Shown piece after piece: positions 1 through 6,385 of a stretch of DNA of 16,253 bases (position 1 is the stretch's first letter; each line of letters begins with the position of its first letter). The stretch lies in the NCBI GenBank assembly GCA_964431205.1, contig CAYSIX010000080.1, forward strand, positions 1-16,253, in the 5' to 3' direction. This DNA comes from CAYSIX01 sp964431205. GTDB taxonomy: Bacteria > Planctomycetota > Phycisphaerae > Phycisphaerales > Phycisphaeraceae. The notes beneath the pieces were generated by a model, which was not told the origin of the DNA, ran no database searches, and saw only the letters and a list, made by a program, of their open reading frames with translations. The position numbers were made by a program, and so were the translations under genes.

Positions 1-334
1 GATGCACGCGCAGGTACGCCGCCCGCCCGATCAGCCCGGCGCGGATCAGCGGGATGTAGTTCAGCAGACTGCTGGCGGTGATCAGCAGGAACATGCGGCC
101 GAACGAGACCGGCGGCGCGGCGTCGAAGCTGCGCGTCACGGCCCAGAACAGCGCCGCCGCCGCGACCAGGTTCGCCACCACCGCCGCCGCCAGAACCCCC
201 ACCGCGACGGGCGGGGCCTCGCGCAGCACGGCCAGATCGACATGGCCGAACGCGTAGTACAGAGCCAGGCCCAGCAGCACCAGCCCCGCCACGCCGCCGG
301 TCAGCCGCCAGACCGCTCGCGCCCGTCGTTCCAT
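1..334 (-). CDS. Multi-pass membrane protein, LPG-synthase TM-region-like (N-terminal fragment)
   Basis: This is the N-terminal 111 residues of a protein that runs off the left edge. It starts MERRARAVWRLTGG and shows three hydrophobic stretches at about residues 11-29, 43-66 and 81-97. The segment LLNYIPLIRAGLIGRAAYL (about 90-108) resembles the conserved region of the lysylphosphatidylglycerol synthase TM-region (UPF0104/flippase-like) proteins, which are inner-membrane proteins linked to lipid modification or lipid movement. The ATG at 334 is chosen because membrane-like sequence begins right after it and because a TACGAT -10-like box lies 6 bases upstream, so the mRNA may be leaderless. 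The gene is divergent from the cupin gene. The family call rests on a short fragment, so the precise function is open; being a membrane protein is much surer. Confidence 0.6.
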   Translation of the reverse strand, partial: MERRARAVWRLTGGVAGLVLLGLALYYAFGHVDLAVLREAPPVAVGVLAAAVVANLVAAAALFWAVTRSFDAAPPVSFGRMFLLITASSLLNYIPLIRAGLIGRAAYLRVH

Positions 335-340
335 GGCCCG

Positions 341-346
341 ATCGTA
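341..346 (-). promoter_or_regulatory. -10-like box of the membrane-protein gene
   Basis: TACGAT on the minus strand lies 6 bases before the ATG at 334. If used, transcription would begin at or next to the start codon, giving a leaderless message. No clear -35 box is visible upstream. The same hexamer occurs before gluQ. Confidence 0.35.
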
Positions 347-370
347 GCAGAGCGCGGGTCTGTGCCGATC

Positions 371-382
371 GACGGGCCCGTC
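371..382. promoter_or_regulatory. 12-bp perfect palindrome, possible operator
   Basis: GACGGGCCCGTC is a perfect palindrome in the 137-base divergent region between the membrane-protein gene and the cupin gene, just upstream of where the leftward -35 would fall. The position suits an operator, but a GC-rich genome yields such palindromes by chance, so this is tentative. Confidence 0.2.
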
Positions 383-404
383 AGGAGGGTTTCTATCGGT
401 CGTC

Positions 405-435
405 GGCGGTCGGGCGTCCAGCTTCGCCCGCCGCC
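405..435. repeat. GC-rich inverted repeat upstream of the cupin gene
   Basis: The arms GGCGG-t-CGGGCG (405-416) and CGCCCGCCGCC (425-435) pair over 11 bp with one bulged T and an 8-base loop. The element covers the place where the -35 box of the cupin promoter would be expected. No gene ends here, so it is not a terminator of a known gene; a regulatory role is only possible. Confidence 0.35.
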
Positions 436-446
436 CCGCCGATGCT

Positions 447-452
447 TACAAT
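447..452 (+). promoter_or_regulatory. -10 box of the cupin gene
   Basis: TACAAT differs from the consensus TATAAT at one base and lies 19 bases before the cupin ATG. That leaves a short leader which includes the ribosome binding site AGAGGAG (458-464). No convincing -35 is present; the inverted repeat at 405-435 occupies that region. Confidence 0.4.
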
Positions 453-471
453 GAGGCAGAGGAGTTGCCGC

Positions 472-852
472 ATGCTCGTTCGTGACCCGCGGGAGGTCGA
501 CGCCAGGTTGATGGACATGCCCGGGGCGCATCGGGTGCGTATGCGGCTGATGGTCGGTCGCGAGCACGGGGCGCCGACGTTCGCGATGCGGCTGTTCGAG
601 GTCGAGCCGGGCGGGCACACGCCCCGCCACGCTCACAACTACGAGCACGAGGTGATGATCCTGGACGGCGTGGCAGGCGTGTTCGACGGCGACGCCGAGC
701 GAGAGGTTTCCGCGGGGCAGGCGGTGTACATCCCCGCGAACCAGACGCATCAGTTCACGAACCGCGGCGAAGGGACGCTGCGGTTTCTCTGCGTCGTGCC
801 GACGCACTTCGATTGCGGGACCGATTCATGCGTCGCGACGCCCGGTTCCTGA
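472..852 (+). CDS. Small single-domain cupin protein
   Basis: A 126-residue protein with one cupin beta-barrel. Cupin motif 1 is GGHTPRHAHNYEHE, with likely metal ligands His53, His55 and Glu60. Motif 2 is GQAVYIPANQTHQFTN, with the last ligand His93. The full set of ligands suggests a metal-binding cupin, but the substrate cannot be read from sequence; small cupins of this kind include sugar isomerases, dioxygenases and sensors. The ATG at 472 is chosen over upstream frames because AGAGGAG sits 7 bases before it and the protein then begins MLVRDPREV. The C-terminus carries two cysteines (Cys115, Cys120) of unknown role. It probably has its own promoter (TACAAT at 447-452). No signal peptide, so it should be cytoplasmic. 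Confidence 0.85.
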   Translation: MLVRDPREVDARLMDMPGAHRVRMRLMVGREHGAPTFAMRLFEVEPGGHTPRHAHNYEHEVMILDGVAGVFDGDAEREVSAGQAVYIPANQTHQFTNRGEGTLRFLCVVPTHFDCGTDSCVATPGS

Positions 853-927
853 CCGAGCGACGCGAGCCGCAGCGATCGGGACGGACAGCGAACCGAGCCA
901 AGCCGGGGGCATCGACAGGGGACCCAC

Positions 928-1962
928 ATGGGCGAACAGCAGGACAAGCCGGTCAAGCGTAAGCCGTTTCTTTCGACGCCGGCGGGGTTGATCGCGGCGG
1001 CGGTGCTGATGTGGGTGGCGGCGGGGCTGCTGGTGGCGACGGGGATCGCCGCGGCGCAGCGGACGGTGACGCCGGACCCGGCGACGCGCACGTTCCTGCT
1101 GTACCTGTTCACGATCCCGTCGGTGGTCTTTGCGCTCGCGGGGCTGAGCACGCTGATCGTCGGATCGGTGCGCTGGGCGATGTGGGGCCGCGACGCCTCG
1201 GGCGTGCCGGGCCTGGGGGCCGACCCGGAGGTGCTGCGCCTGCTGCGCGCCATCGCCGACCGCCTGCTGCTCAGCGACACCGCCAAGCGCATCGCCTACC
1301 GCAGCCACGACCTCAACGCCCTGCGCAAGGCGATCCGCGAGGACATCGACCGCGCGGAGTTCGACGCGGCGCTCGTGCTCGTCCAGGAGATGAGCCAGAC
1401 CTTCGGCTACCGCGAGGAGGCCGAGGCGTTCCGCGAGCAGATCATGGCGGCCCGGGCGTCGGACATGGACAAGAAGGTGCACGAGTCGATCGCGCGGCTG
1501 GAGGACGTCCTGGCCCGGCACGACTTCGAGCGGGCCGCTCAGGAAGCGGCGAAGATGCAGCGGCTTTACCCGGATTCGGAAGAGGTGCGGGGGCTGTCGG
1601 CCCGCGTCGCGCAGGCACGCGAGCAGTACAAGCATCAGCTCGAGCGGGAGTTCCTCGCCGCCGCCGAACGCGACGACGTCGATCGTGCCATGGACCTGCT
1701 CAAGGAGCTGGACAAGTACCTGACCGAGCGTGAGGCCGCCCCCTTCCGCGAGGTGGCGCGCGGCGTGATCGGCAAGAAGCGAGACAACCTCGGCGTGCAG
1801 TTCAAGATCGCCGTCCACGACCGTGAGTGGACGCGGGCGGTGAACGTCGGCGAGCAGATCATCCGTGAGTTTCCCAACACCCGCATGGCCGACGAGGTCC
1901 GCGGCATGCTTGACCTCCTGCGCCAGCGCGCGGCCGATCAACGCGCGGCACAGACCGTTTGA
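928..1962 (+). CDS. Membrane-anchored protein with TPR-like helical tail
   Basis: A 344-residue protein with two membrane segments near the N-terminus (about residues 17-43 and 57-84), joined by a short loop. They are followed by about 250 residues of charged, alanine- and glutamate-rich helices. The helical part has repeated pairs such as DFERAAQEAAKMQRLYPDSEE and REWTRAVNVGEQIIREFPNT, which look like degenerate tetratricopeptide repeats and suggest a cytoplasmic protein-binding scaffold. No catalytic motif is visible. A purine-rich AGGGGA (917-922) sits 5 bases before the ATG, supporting the start. Its TGA stop abuts the stop of the convergent PEP-CTERM gene with no base between them. It is a coherent, full-length gene, but its function is unknown. 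Confidence 0.8.
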   Translation: MGEQQDKPVKRKPFLSTPAGLIAAAVLMWVAAGLLVATGIAAAQRTVTPDPATRTFLLYLFTIPSVVFALAGLSTLIVGSVRWAMWGRDASGVPGLGADPEVLRLLRAIADRLLLSDTAKRIAYRSHDLNALRKAIREDIDRAEFDAALVLVQEMSQTFGYREEAEAFREQIMAARASDMDKKVHESIARLEDVLARHDFERAAQEAAKMQRLYPDSEEVRGLSARVAQAREQYKHQLEREFLAAAERDDVDRAMDLLKELDKYLTEREAAPFREVARGVIGKKRDNLGVQFKIAVHDREWTRAVNVGEQIIREFPNTRMADEVRGMLDLLRQRAADQRAAQTV

Positions 1963-4491
1963 TCAACCACGGCGTGTGCGGCCTCGCGACCGCCGCGCCA
2001 GGCCGATCCCCACCAACAGGCACAGCCCGGTCGCAGGCTCGGGGACCTCCGCCGCGAGCGTCTCGCCGAAGTTGAACTGCCAAACCCCAAGATCAAACGC
2101 GTCCACGTCCCCGTCGGCGTCCGCGTCGCCATCCTGGATCCCCGCCCCCTGCGTCAGCCCGAATCCGGTTTGCCACAGCCCGAGGTCGAACGCGTCCACG
2201 TCGCCGTCACCGTCGAAGTCGCCCGGCCTCGCCGCGACCATGAACACCTCGTTCGGCATGTAGATCGGCGCAAAGACCAGCTCGCCGGGGATGAACACGA
2301 CGTTCGAGACCTCCGCGAACCGACCCTCGACCCCGCCGTCGGCCTCGATGATCCGCACCGTGTCGCCCAGCGTCGGCGTGAAGTCCTCCGGCAGCACCAG
2401 CTCGAGCGTCCCGTCGAGCGCCACCGTGCCCGTGGCGTCCAACCGGTCGAACTGGCCGTCGCCGGGGCCCTCGAAGTCGAACTCGAACGTGCCGGCGGGC
2501 GCGAACGTCAGGTCCTCGAAGCTCATCGACCCGGGGCTGCCGCCCGGGGCCAGCACGCCCGAAACAACGACGTCGCCCTGGAAGTCGCCCCCGCCGGAGA
2601 CCCGGCCGGCAAAGTCCAGCCGGTCGGCCGGCGTCGGCCCCGTGCTGTTGACCACGCCCTCGTTGATGAACGTGCCGGTCACCGTCCCGAAACCGCTGAC
2701 CGTGCCCGTGTTCGTGATCGCATTGGAACCGTTGAGCTGCCCGCCCATGACGTCAATCGTGCCCGGGCCTGTCGGCCACGCCGGGCTCGCACGCAGCGTG
2801 CCGCCGGGCAGCACTTCGAATACGCCGGCGGCTTCATTCGTCACGGCATCGCCGTCCACCGTGAGCACGTTGCTTGAGACCCGAACGATCCCCCGATTCA
2901 GGAACGCGTCCGGGACGATCCGGACGTTCCCCGTCCCCTCAACCAGCCCCCGGTTGACGATCTGGCTGTCGCCGGTGACGAACGCGTCGCTGCGCAGCCT
3001 CGCGTTGTTGCCGCTGAGGTTCACCGTGGCGTTGGGGCCTAGGGTCAGCACCGCGTCCCCGTTGGGGCCGAAGTCCGCCGAGTTCCCGCTCACCTCGATC
3101 GTCGTCTCGTCCAGCGTCGTCGTGAACTCCACGGCCAGGATCCCGCTGGTCTCGGCCACCTCCGCGTTCCCCGTGAAGCNNNNNNNNNNNNNNNNNNNNN
3201 NNNNNNNNNNNNNNNNNNNNNNNNNNNNNNNNNNNNNNNNNNNNNNNNNNNNNNNNNNNNNNNNNNNNNNNNNNNNNNNCTGACCCCCCACCGTCAGGTC
3301 GCCGGCCACCGTCACACCGTCCAGAATGTTGCTGCCGCTGCTGGTGAACAGCAGGCCCTGGCCGTCCGCCTGGGTGATCGTCCCGCCCTGGACCGTCCCG
3401 CCCGCGAGGATGTATGACCCGGTCGCCGCGTTGAAGGCCAGCGTGTCGCCGCTGTTGTCCAGCGTGCCCTCGATCCGCACCTCGGTCGTCCCGCTGCGGT
3501 TGATCGTGCCGATGTCCGCCGTCGTGAACGCGTTCTCCAGCTCCAGCGTCGCCCCGTCGGTCAGCTCGATCGTCCCCTGGTTGGACCAGTCGCCGCGCAG
3601 CCGCGCCGTCGCCGCGCCCACCTGGATCGTGCCCCCGGCGGCGTTGACCGTCGTCGTGCTCGACGCGCCCAGGTTCGTCGTCCCCGTCGTCACGTTGACC
3701 TGACCCTCGTTGGTGAACGTGTCCGTCGTGATGTTGCTGTTGGCCGAGGCCTCGATCAACCCCTGGTTGACGATCTGGCTGTCGCCGGTGACGAAGGCGT
3801 CGCTGCGCAGGGTGGCGTTGTTGCCGCTGAGGTTCACCGTGGCGTTGGGGCCCAGGGTCAGCACCGCGTCCCCGTTGGGGCCGAAGGCCGTCGAGTTCCC
3901 GCTCACCTCGATCGTCGTGTCGTCCAGCGTCGTCGTAAACTCCACGGCCAGGATCCCGCTGGTCTCGGCCACCTCCGCGTTCCCCGTGAAGCTCGCTCCG
4001 TTGGCCAGCCGCGCCCGCGAGGCGTTCTGACCCCCCACCGTCAGGTCGCCGGCCACCGTCACACCGTCCAGAATGTTGCTGAAGCTGGAGGTGAAGTTCA
4101 GGGCACCACCGTTGAGTCGCCACGTCCCGCCCTGAATCGTTCCGCCGCCAAGCAGAAACGTGCCGGCGTCAAGGTTCGCATCGCCGAGCACGGCGAACGT
4201 CGAGCTTGATCCCTGGTCAACGGTGGCGTTGGGACTGTTTAGGGTGAACTCGTCCACCGTGACGTCGGTGTCGAGCGTGACGGTGTACGTCCCCGGCAGG
4301 GCGACGTTGGCGATGAAGGTGTCGCCGTTGTTGTTCGGGAAGGCGACGGTGGACCAGTTGGCCGCGTCGGCCCAATCGCCCCCGGTCGCGTCCGTCCAGT
4401 TTGAGGTGAGTTGCGCGGCCGCCACGGGCCACGCGGCGACGCATAGACACAGGATCGCCACACGCCGGCCTACGGCTGTCAAGCGGTTCAT
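1963..4491 (-). CDS. Secreted repeat protein with dockerin-like and PEP-CTERM ends (contains assembly gap)
   Basis: A large surface protein, about 842 residues counting the placeholder gap. The ATG at 4491 begins MNRLTAVGRRVAILCLCVAAW, a good signal peptide ending near VAAAQ; an upstream in-frame ATG at 4572 would bury it. GGGAGGAG directly precedes the ATG, an unusually short spacing. The body is low in Cys and rich in Gly, Thr, Asn and Val, with motifs such as TINRSGTTEVRIEGTLDNSG and GGTIQGGT typical of beta-helix, autotransporter-like repeats. Near the C-terminus (about 757-809) two dockerin-like calcium loops occur, DFDGDGDVDAFDLGLW and DADADGDVDAFDLGVW. The end (about 816-842) is VPEPATG, a short hydrophobic stretch and an Arg-rich tail, the PEP-CTERM sorting signal recognised by exosortase. 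No exosortase is in the window. The 100 N at 3180-3279 fall inside an internal duplication, so the true length is uncertain. Likely role: exported envelope or matrix protein. Confidence 0.85.
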   Translation of the reverse strand: MNRLTAVGRRVAILCLCVAAWPVAAAQLTSNWTDATGGDWADAANWSTVAFPNNNGDTFIANVALPGTYTVTLDTDVTVDEFTLNSPNATVDQGSSSTFAVLGDANLDAGTFLLGGGTIQGGTWRLNGGALNFTSSFSNILDGVTVAGDLTVGGQNASRARLANGASFTGNAEVAETSGILAVEFTTTLDDTTIEVSGNSTAFGPNGDAVLTLGPNATVNLSGNNATLRSDAFVTGDSQIVNQGLIEASANSNITTDTFTNEGQVNVTTGTTNLGASSTTTVNAAGGTIQVGAATARLRGDWSNQGTIELTDGATLELENAFTTADIGTINRSGTTEVRIEGTLDNSGDTLAFNAATGSYILAGGTVQGGTITQADGQGLLFTSSGSNILDGVTVAGDLTVGGQXXXXXXXXXXXXXXXXXXXXXXXXXXXXXXXXXXFTGNAEVAETSGILAVEFTTTLDETTIEVSGNSADFGPNGDAVLTLGPNATVNLSGNNARLRSDAFVTGDSQIVNRGLVEGTGNVRIVPDAFLNRGIVRVSSNVLTVDGDAVTNEAAGVFEVLPGGTLRASPAWPTGPGTIDVMGGQLNGSNAITNTGTVSGFGTVTGTFINEGVVNSTGPTPADRLDFAGRVSGGGDFQGDVVVSGVLAPGGSPGSMSFEDLTFAPAGTFEFDFEGPGDGQFDRLDATGTVALDGTLELVLPEDFTPTLGDTVRIIEADGGVEGRFAEVSNVVFIPGELVFAPIYMPNEVFMVAARPGDFDGDGDVDAFDLGLWQTGFGLTQGAGIQDGDADADGDVDAFDLGVWQFNFGETLAAEVPEPATGLCLLVGIGLARRSRGRTRRG
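2952..3334 (-). repeat. Internal repeat, downstream copy (interrupted by N gap)
   Basis: 2952-3179 matches 3765-3992 with about nine differences by eye, and 3280-3334 matches 4027-4081 exactly. In the intact copy only 34 bases separate the two blocks, whereas here 100 N stand between them. Using the 34-base spacing gives a repeat period of 747 bp (249 codons), which keeps the frame. The unit encodes the segment from DGVTVAGDLTVGG to SDAFVTGDSQIVN. Confidence 0.9.
3180..3279. other. Assembly gap (100 N)
   Basis: Exactly 100 N, the usual placeholder for a gap of unknown size. It lies inside a near-identical repeat, which explains why the assembler stopped. Because 100 and 34 leave the same remainder on division by three, the frame reads through, but this is not proof of the true gap size; one or more extra 747-bp units could be missing. 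Confidence 0.95.
3765..4081 (-). repeat. Internal repeat, upstream intact copy
   Basis: The intact 317-bp copy of the repeat in the PEP-CTERM gene. It contains the 34 bases (3993-4026, encoding roughly NASRARLANGAS) that are replaced by N in the other copy. The high nucleotide identity points to recent duplication or gene conversion within the gene rather than old structural repeats. Confidence 0.9.
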
Positions 4492-4587
4492 CTCCTCCCT
4501 TTCAAGATCTGCCACCTCTCTCTCCACCACCCACGCGGCGGGCCATGCCGGGCGCACTGAACGCGCCCACATCTCGTCCCCCCAACC

Positions 4588-4615
4588 AGCATAGGAACGG
4601 GGGCGATCTTGTCAA
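4588..4615 (-). promoter_or_regulatory. Promoter of the PEP-CTERM gene
   Basis: On the minus strand a perfect TTGACA (4615-4610) is followed after 16 bases by TATGCT (4593-4588), a four-of-six -10 box. The transcript would carry a leader of roughly 90 bases before the ATG at 4491. The -35 is strong and the -10 moderate. Confidence 0.5.
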
Positions 4616-4617
4616 TA

Positions 4618-4628
4618 CCATTTAATGG
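4618..4628. promoter_or_regulatory. 11-bp palindrome between divergent promoters, possible operator
   Basis: CCATT-T-AATGG is a perfect inverted repeat about one central base. It sits in the 21-base spacer between the two divergent TTGACA boxes, the right place for a regulator to act on both genes. It is AT-rich in a very GC-rich region, which makes chance less likely, but the protein that might bind it is unknown. Confidence 0.4.
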
Positions 4629-4636
4629 CTCGGGGC

Positions 4637-4666
4637 TTGACAACGCAGCCCTCGCGCGGGTCTAAT
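4637..4666 (+). promoter_or_regulatory. Promoter of the prepilin-type gene
   Basis: A perfect TTGACA (4637-4642), an 18-base spacer and TCTAAT (4661-4666), five of six to TATAAT. This is the best sigma-70-type promoter in the window. Transcription would start near 4673, leaving about 55 bases of leader before the ATG at 4728. Confidence 0.65.
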
Positions 4667-4727
4667 TGAAACGCTTATTCACTTGGTTCGTGTTCACGTC
4701 CAGCAAAACCGATCGGAACTTCTTGCC

Positions 4728-5549
4728 ATGCGACGACCCGGCCCCGCCTTCACCCTCATCGAGCTTCTGGTGGTCATCTCGATCATCGCCCTGCTGATCG
4801 GCATCCTGCTGCCGGCGCTGGGCAAGGCCCGCTCGGGCGCCTACGGCGTCATGTGCCTGAGCAACCTGCGCAGCATCGGCCTGGCCGTGGTCCTGTACAG
4901 CCAGGACCACCAGGGCCAGATCCTGCGTGAATACACCGACGGCGCCAGCCCGCCGGGCGTCGGCTCGGCCGTGGCGCCGGCGCACGGGCTGAGCCCCTAC
5001 CTCGACGGCCCGAACGTCCCCGACCTGCCGCGTATCCGGCACGCCGAAGCCATGCTCGCCGCCGTCCTCGCCGATCATGCGGCCTTTCAATGCCCGGCCT
5101 ATCCCGGACTGCCCGGCCCGGGCGAACCCGAGTATCGCGCCGGTGTCCACACCCCGGTGACCGTCGAACACCCCGTGACCGGCCGGTCGGTCACGATCTC
5201 CGATCAGGCGCTCGATTACATCACCAACGCGATGCTGTTCGAGGGCGAGCGCCCGCCGCCCCGCGTCGGCGACAAGAGCGTCTTCATCCACGCCGAGCGC
5301 GTCCCGGCGCCGTCCCGCCACATCTTCTGGATCGACGGCAGCCGACGACTCGCGCTGGGCGCGCTCAACGCCCACGACATCTGGCAACGCAACCACATCA
5401 AGCCCGGATTCTTTGCGCGTGTGATCGAGGACGACCGTCACCACGGCGCCGCCCACGCCAACTTCTTTGACGGGCACGCCGCGGCCAGGCCCCGGCTCGC
5501 GCTGGTGCCCGAGGACTTCACCGACAAGCGATTTCTCTTTCCGTTCTAG
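4728..5549 (+). CDS. Prepilin-type N-terminal methylation domain protein (planctomycete pseudopilin-like)
   Basis: A 273-residue protein with a class III signal: MRRPGPA then FTLIELLVVISIIALLIG, including the conserved Glu5 of the mature form and a long hydrophobic helix. The residue before the cleavage point is Ala rather than the usual Gly, which prepilin peptidase can tolerate. The globular part ends with HHGAAHANFFDGHAA, the His...FFDGH signature of the large planctomycete family of secreted prepilin-type (DUF1559-like) proteins. Such proteins are inserted in the inner membrane and processed by a PilD-type peptidase; many genomes hold dozens of copies, probably not all pilus parts. The ATG at 4728 is preferred because the basic leader is then of normal length; a TTG at 4683 would add 15 residues. 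No Shine-Dalgarno is obvious. It is divergent from the PEP-CTERM gene and has its own strong promoter. Confidence 0.85.
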   Translation: MRRPGPAFTLIELLVVISIIALLIGILLPALGKARSGAYGVMCLSNLRSIGLAVVLYSQDHQGQILREYTDGASPPGVGSAVAPAHGLSPYLDGPNVPDLPRIRHAEAMLAAVLADHAAFQCPAYPGLPGPGEPEYRAGVHTPVTVEHPVTGRSVTISDQALDYITNAMLFEGERPPPRVGDKSVFIHAERVPAPSRHIFWIDGSRRLALGALNAHDIWQRNHIKPGFFARVIEDDRHHGAAHANFFDGHAAARPRLALVPEDFTDKRFLFPF

Positions 5550-5625
5550 ATGCCGCGCGGGCACCGTGCAGGATCGCCACCGCCCCCCATCGCGCACGCC
5601 CGCCGTTTCGCGCCGCCGGGCCGCT

Positions 5626-5631
5626 TAGAAT
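5626..5631 (+). promoter_or_regulatory. -10 box of recR
   Basis: TAGAAT, five of six to consensus, lies 6 bases before the recR ATG. A start of transcription at the usual distance would fall on the start codon, predicting a leaderless mRNA. No Shine-Dalgarno is seen in between (GCCCCC). No clear -35. Confidence 0.45.
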
Positions 5632-5637
5632 GCCCCC

Positions 5638-6258
5638 ATGGAACGCCCGCGACTCGCTTCCGCGTTCGAGACGCTGGTCGACCGCCTGGCCCGCCTGCCC
5701 GGGATCGGCCGGCGCTCGGCTCAGCGGATCGCCTTCCACCTGCTCAAGGCGCCGCCCGACGAGTGCTTCGAGCTGGCCGACGCCCTGCGCCGGTTCAAAG
5801 AACGCCTGTGCGTGTGCGGCTCGTGCGGGCACGTCTCGGAGTCCGACCCCTGCTCGATCTGTTCGGACCCCGAGCGCGACCGCACCACCATCCTGGTCGT
5901 CGAGCAGCCCAGCGACGTGGCGAGCCTCGAGCAGCTCGGCCGTTACCGCGGGGTGTACCACGTGCTGATGGGCAGGCTGGCGCCACTCGACGGTGTCGGG
6001 CCGGGGGAGCTGAACATCGATCGGCTGGTCCGCCGCGTGCGCGAGGAGGGCGTGGCCGAGGTGATCCTGGGCACGAACCCGACGCTCGAGGGCGACGGGA
6101 CGGCGTTGTTCCTGGCCGAGCGGCTGCGCGACAGCGGCGTGCGCGTCACACGTCTGGCGCGGGGCCTGCCGACGGGCACGTCGCTCGAGACGGTCTCGAA
6201 GGCGGTGCTCAGCGACGCGCTGCACGGCCGGCAGCCGGTGGAGTCGGTCGAGCCGTGA
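5638..6258 (+). CDS. recR: Recombination mediator protein RecR
   Basis: A 206-residue protein of normal RecR length. In order it shows the N-terminal helix-hairpin-helix (LARLPGIGRRSAQRIAFHLL, about 19-36), a four-cysteine zinc finger (Cys60, Cys63, Cys72, Cys75), a Toprim domain beginning ILVVEQPSDV (about 85-94), and GTNPTLEGDGTA (about 145-156), a RecR hallmark. RecR works with RecO (and RecF) to load RecA on gapped single-stranded DNA. The ATG at 5638 gives the standard N-terminus MERPRLASAFETLVDRLARL. It stands 127 bases before rpoN, on the same strand. Nothing is missing. Confidence 0.97.
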   Translation: MERPRLASAFETLVDRLARLPGIGRRSAQRIAFHLLKAPPDECFELADALRRFKERLCVCGSCGHVSESDPCSICSDPERDRTTILVVEQPSDVASLEQLGRYRGVYHVLMGRLAPLDGVGPGELNIDRLVRRVREEGVAEVILGTNPTLEGDGTALFLAERLRDSGVRVTRLARGLPTGTSLETVSKAVLSDALHGRQPVESVEP

Positions 6259-6260
6259 AT

Positions 6261-6275
6261 CGACGGCGTCCGTCG
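6261..6275 (+). terminator. Weak hairpin after recR
   Basis: CGACGG-cgt-CCGTCG forms a 6-bp stem with a 3-base loop two bases after the recR stop. No U-run follows directly (the nearest is TTTT about 14 bases on), so intrinsic termination is doubtful. It may only protect the mRNA end or be chance. Confidence 0.2.
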
Positions 6276-6294
6276 GCGCTGCACGGCGTTTTCG

Positions 6295-6323
6295 TTGCCG
6301 CGCGGCGGCGGCGATGGTACAAG
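6295..6323 (+). promoter_or_regulatory. Possible promoter of rpoN
   Basis: TTGCCG (6295-6300), a 17-base spacer and TACAAG (6318-6323); each box matches four of six consensus bases. It would give rpoN its own start about 55 bases before the ATG. The spacing is ideal but the boxes are moderate. Confidence 0.35.
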
Positions 6324-6385
6324 CAACGGTTGCCTGCAAAAGGCGGGCCAGGAGCGGCCCGTCGCTACCGCTCAGGGGCGCATTG

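Noticed and set aside
826..1941. Minus-strand open frame (371 codons) opposite the two-TM helical protein
   Set aside because: The plus-strand gene has membrane segments, a ribosome site and repeat structure; the antisense product is low-complexity His/Arg-rich.
4503..4514. TGGCA...TTG on the minus strand before the PEP-CTERM gene, resembling a sigma-54 -24/-12 promoter (tempting because PEP-CTERM genes are often sigma-54 controlled and rpoN is nearby)
   Set aside because: The two parts are two bases too close, the GC of the -12 element is missing, and the site is only about 10 bases from the start codon.
4492..4572. Earlier ATG at 4572 as start of the PEP-CTERM protein
   Set aside because: It adds 27 charged residues before a clear signal peptide, which would prevent export; it lies in the leader after the proposed promoter.
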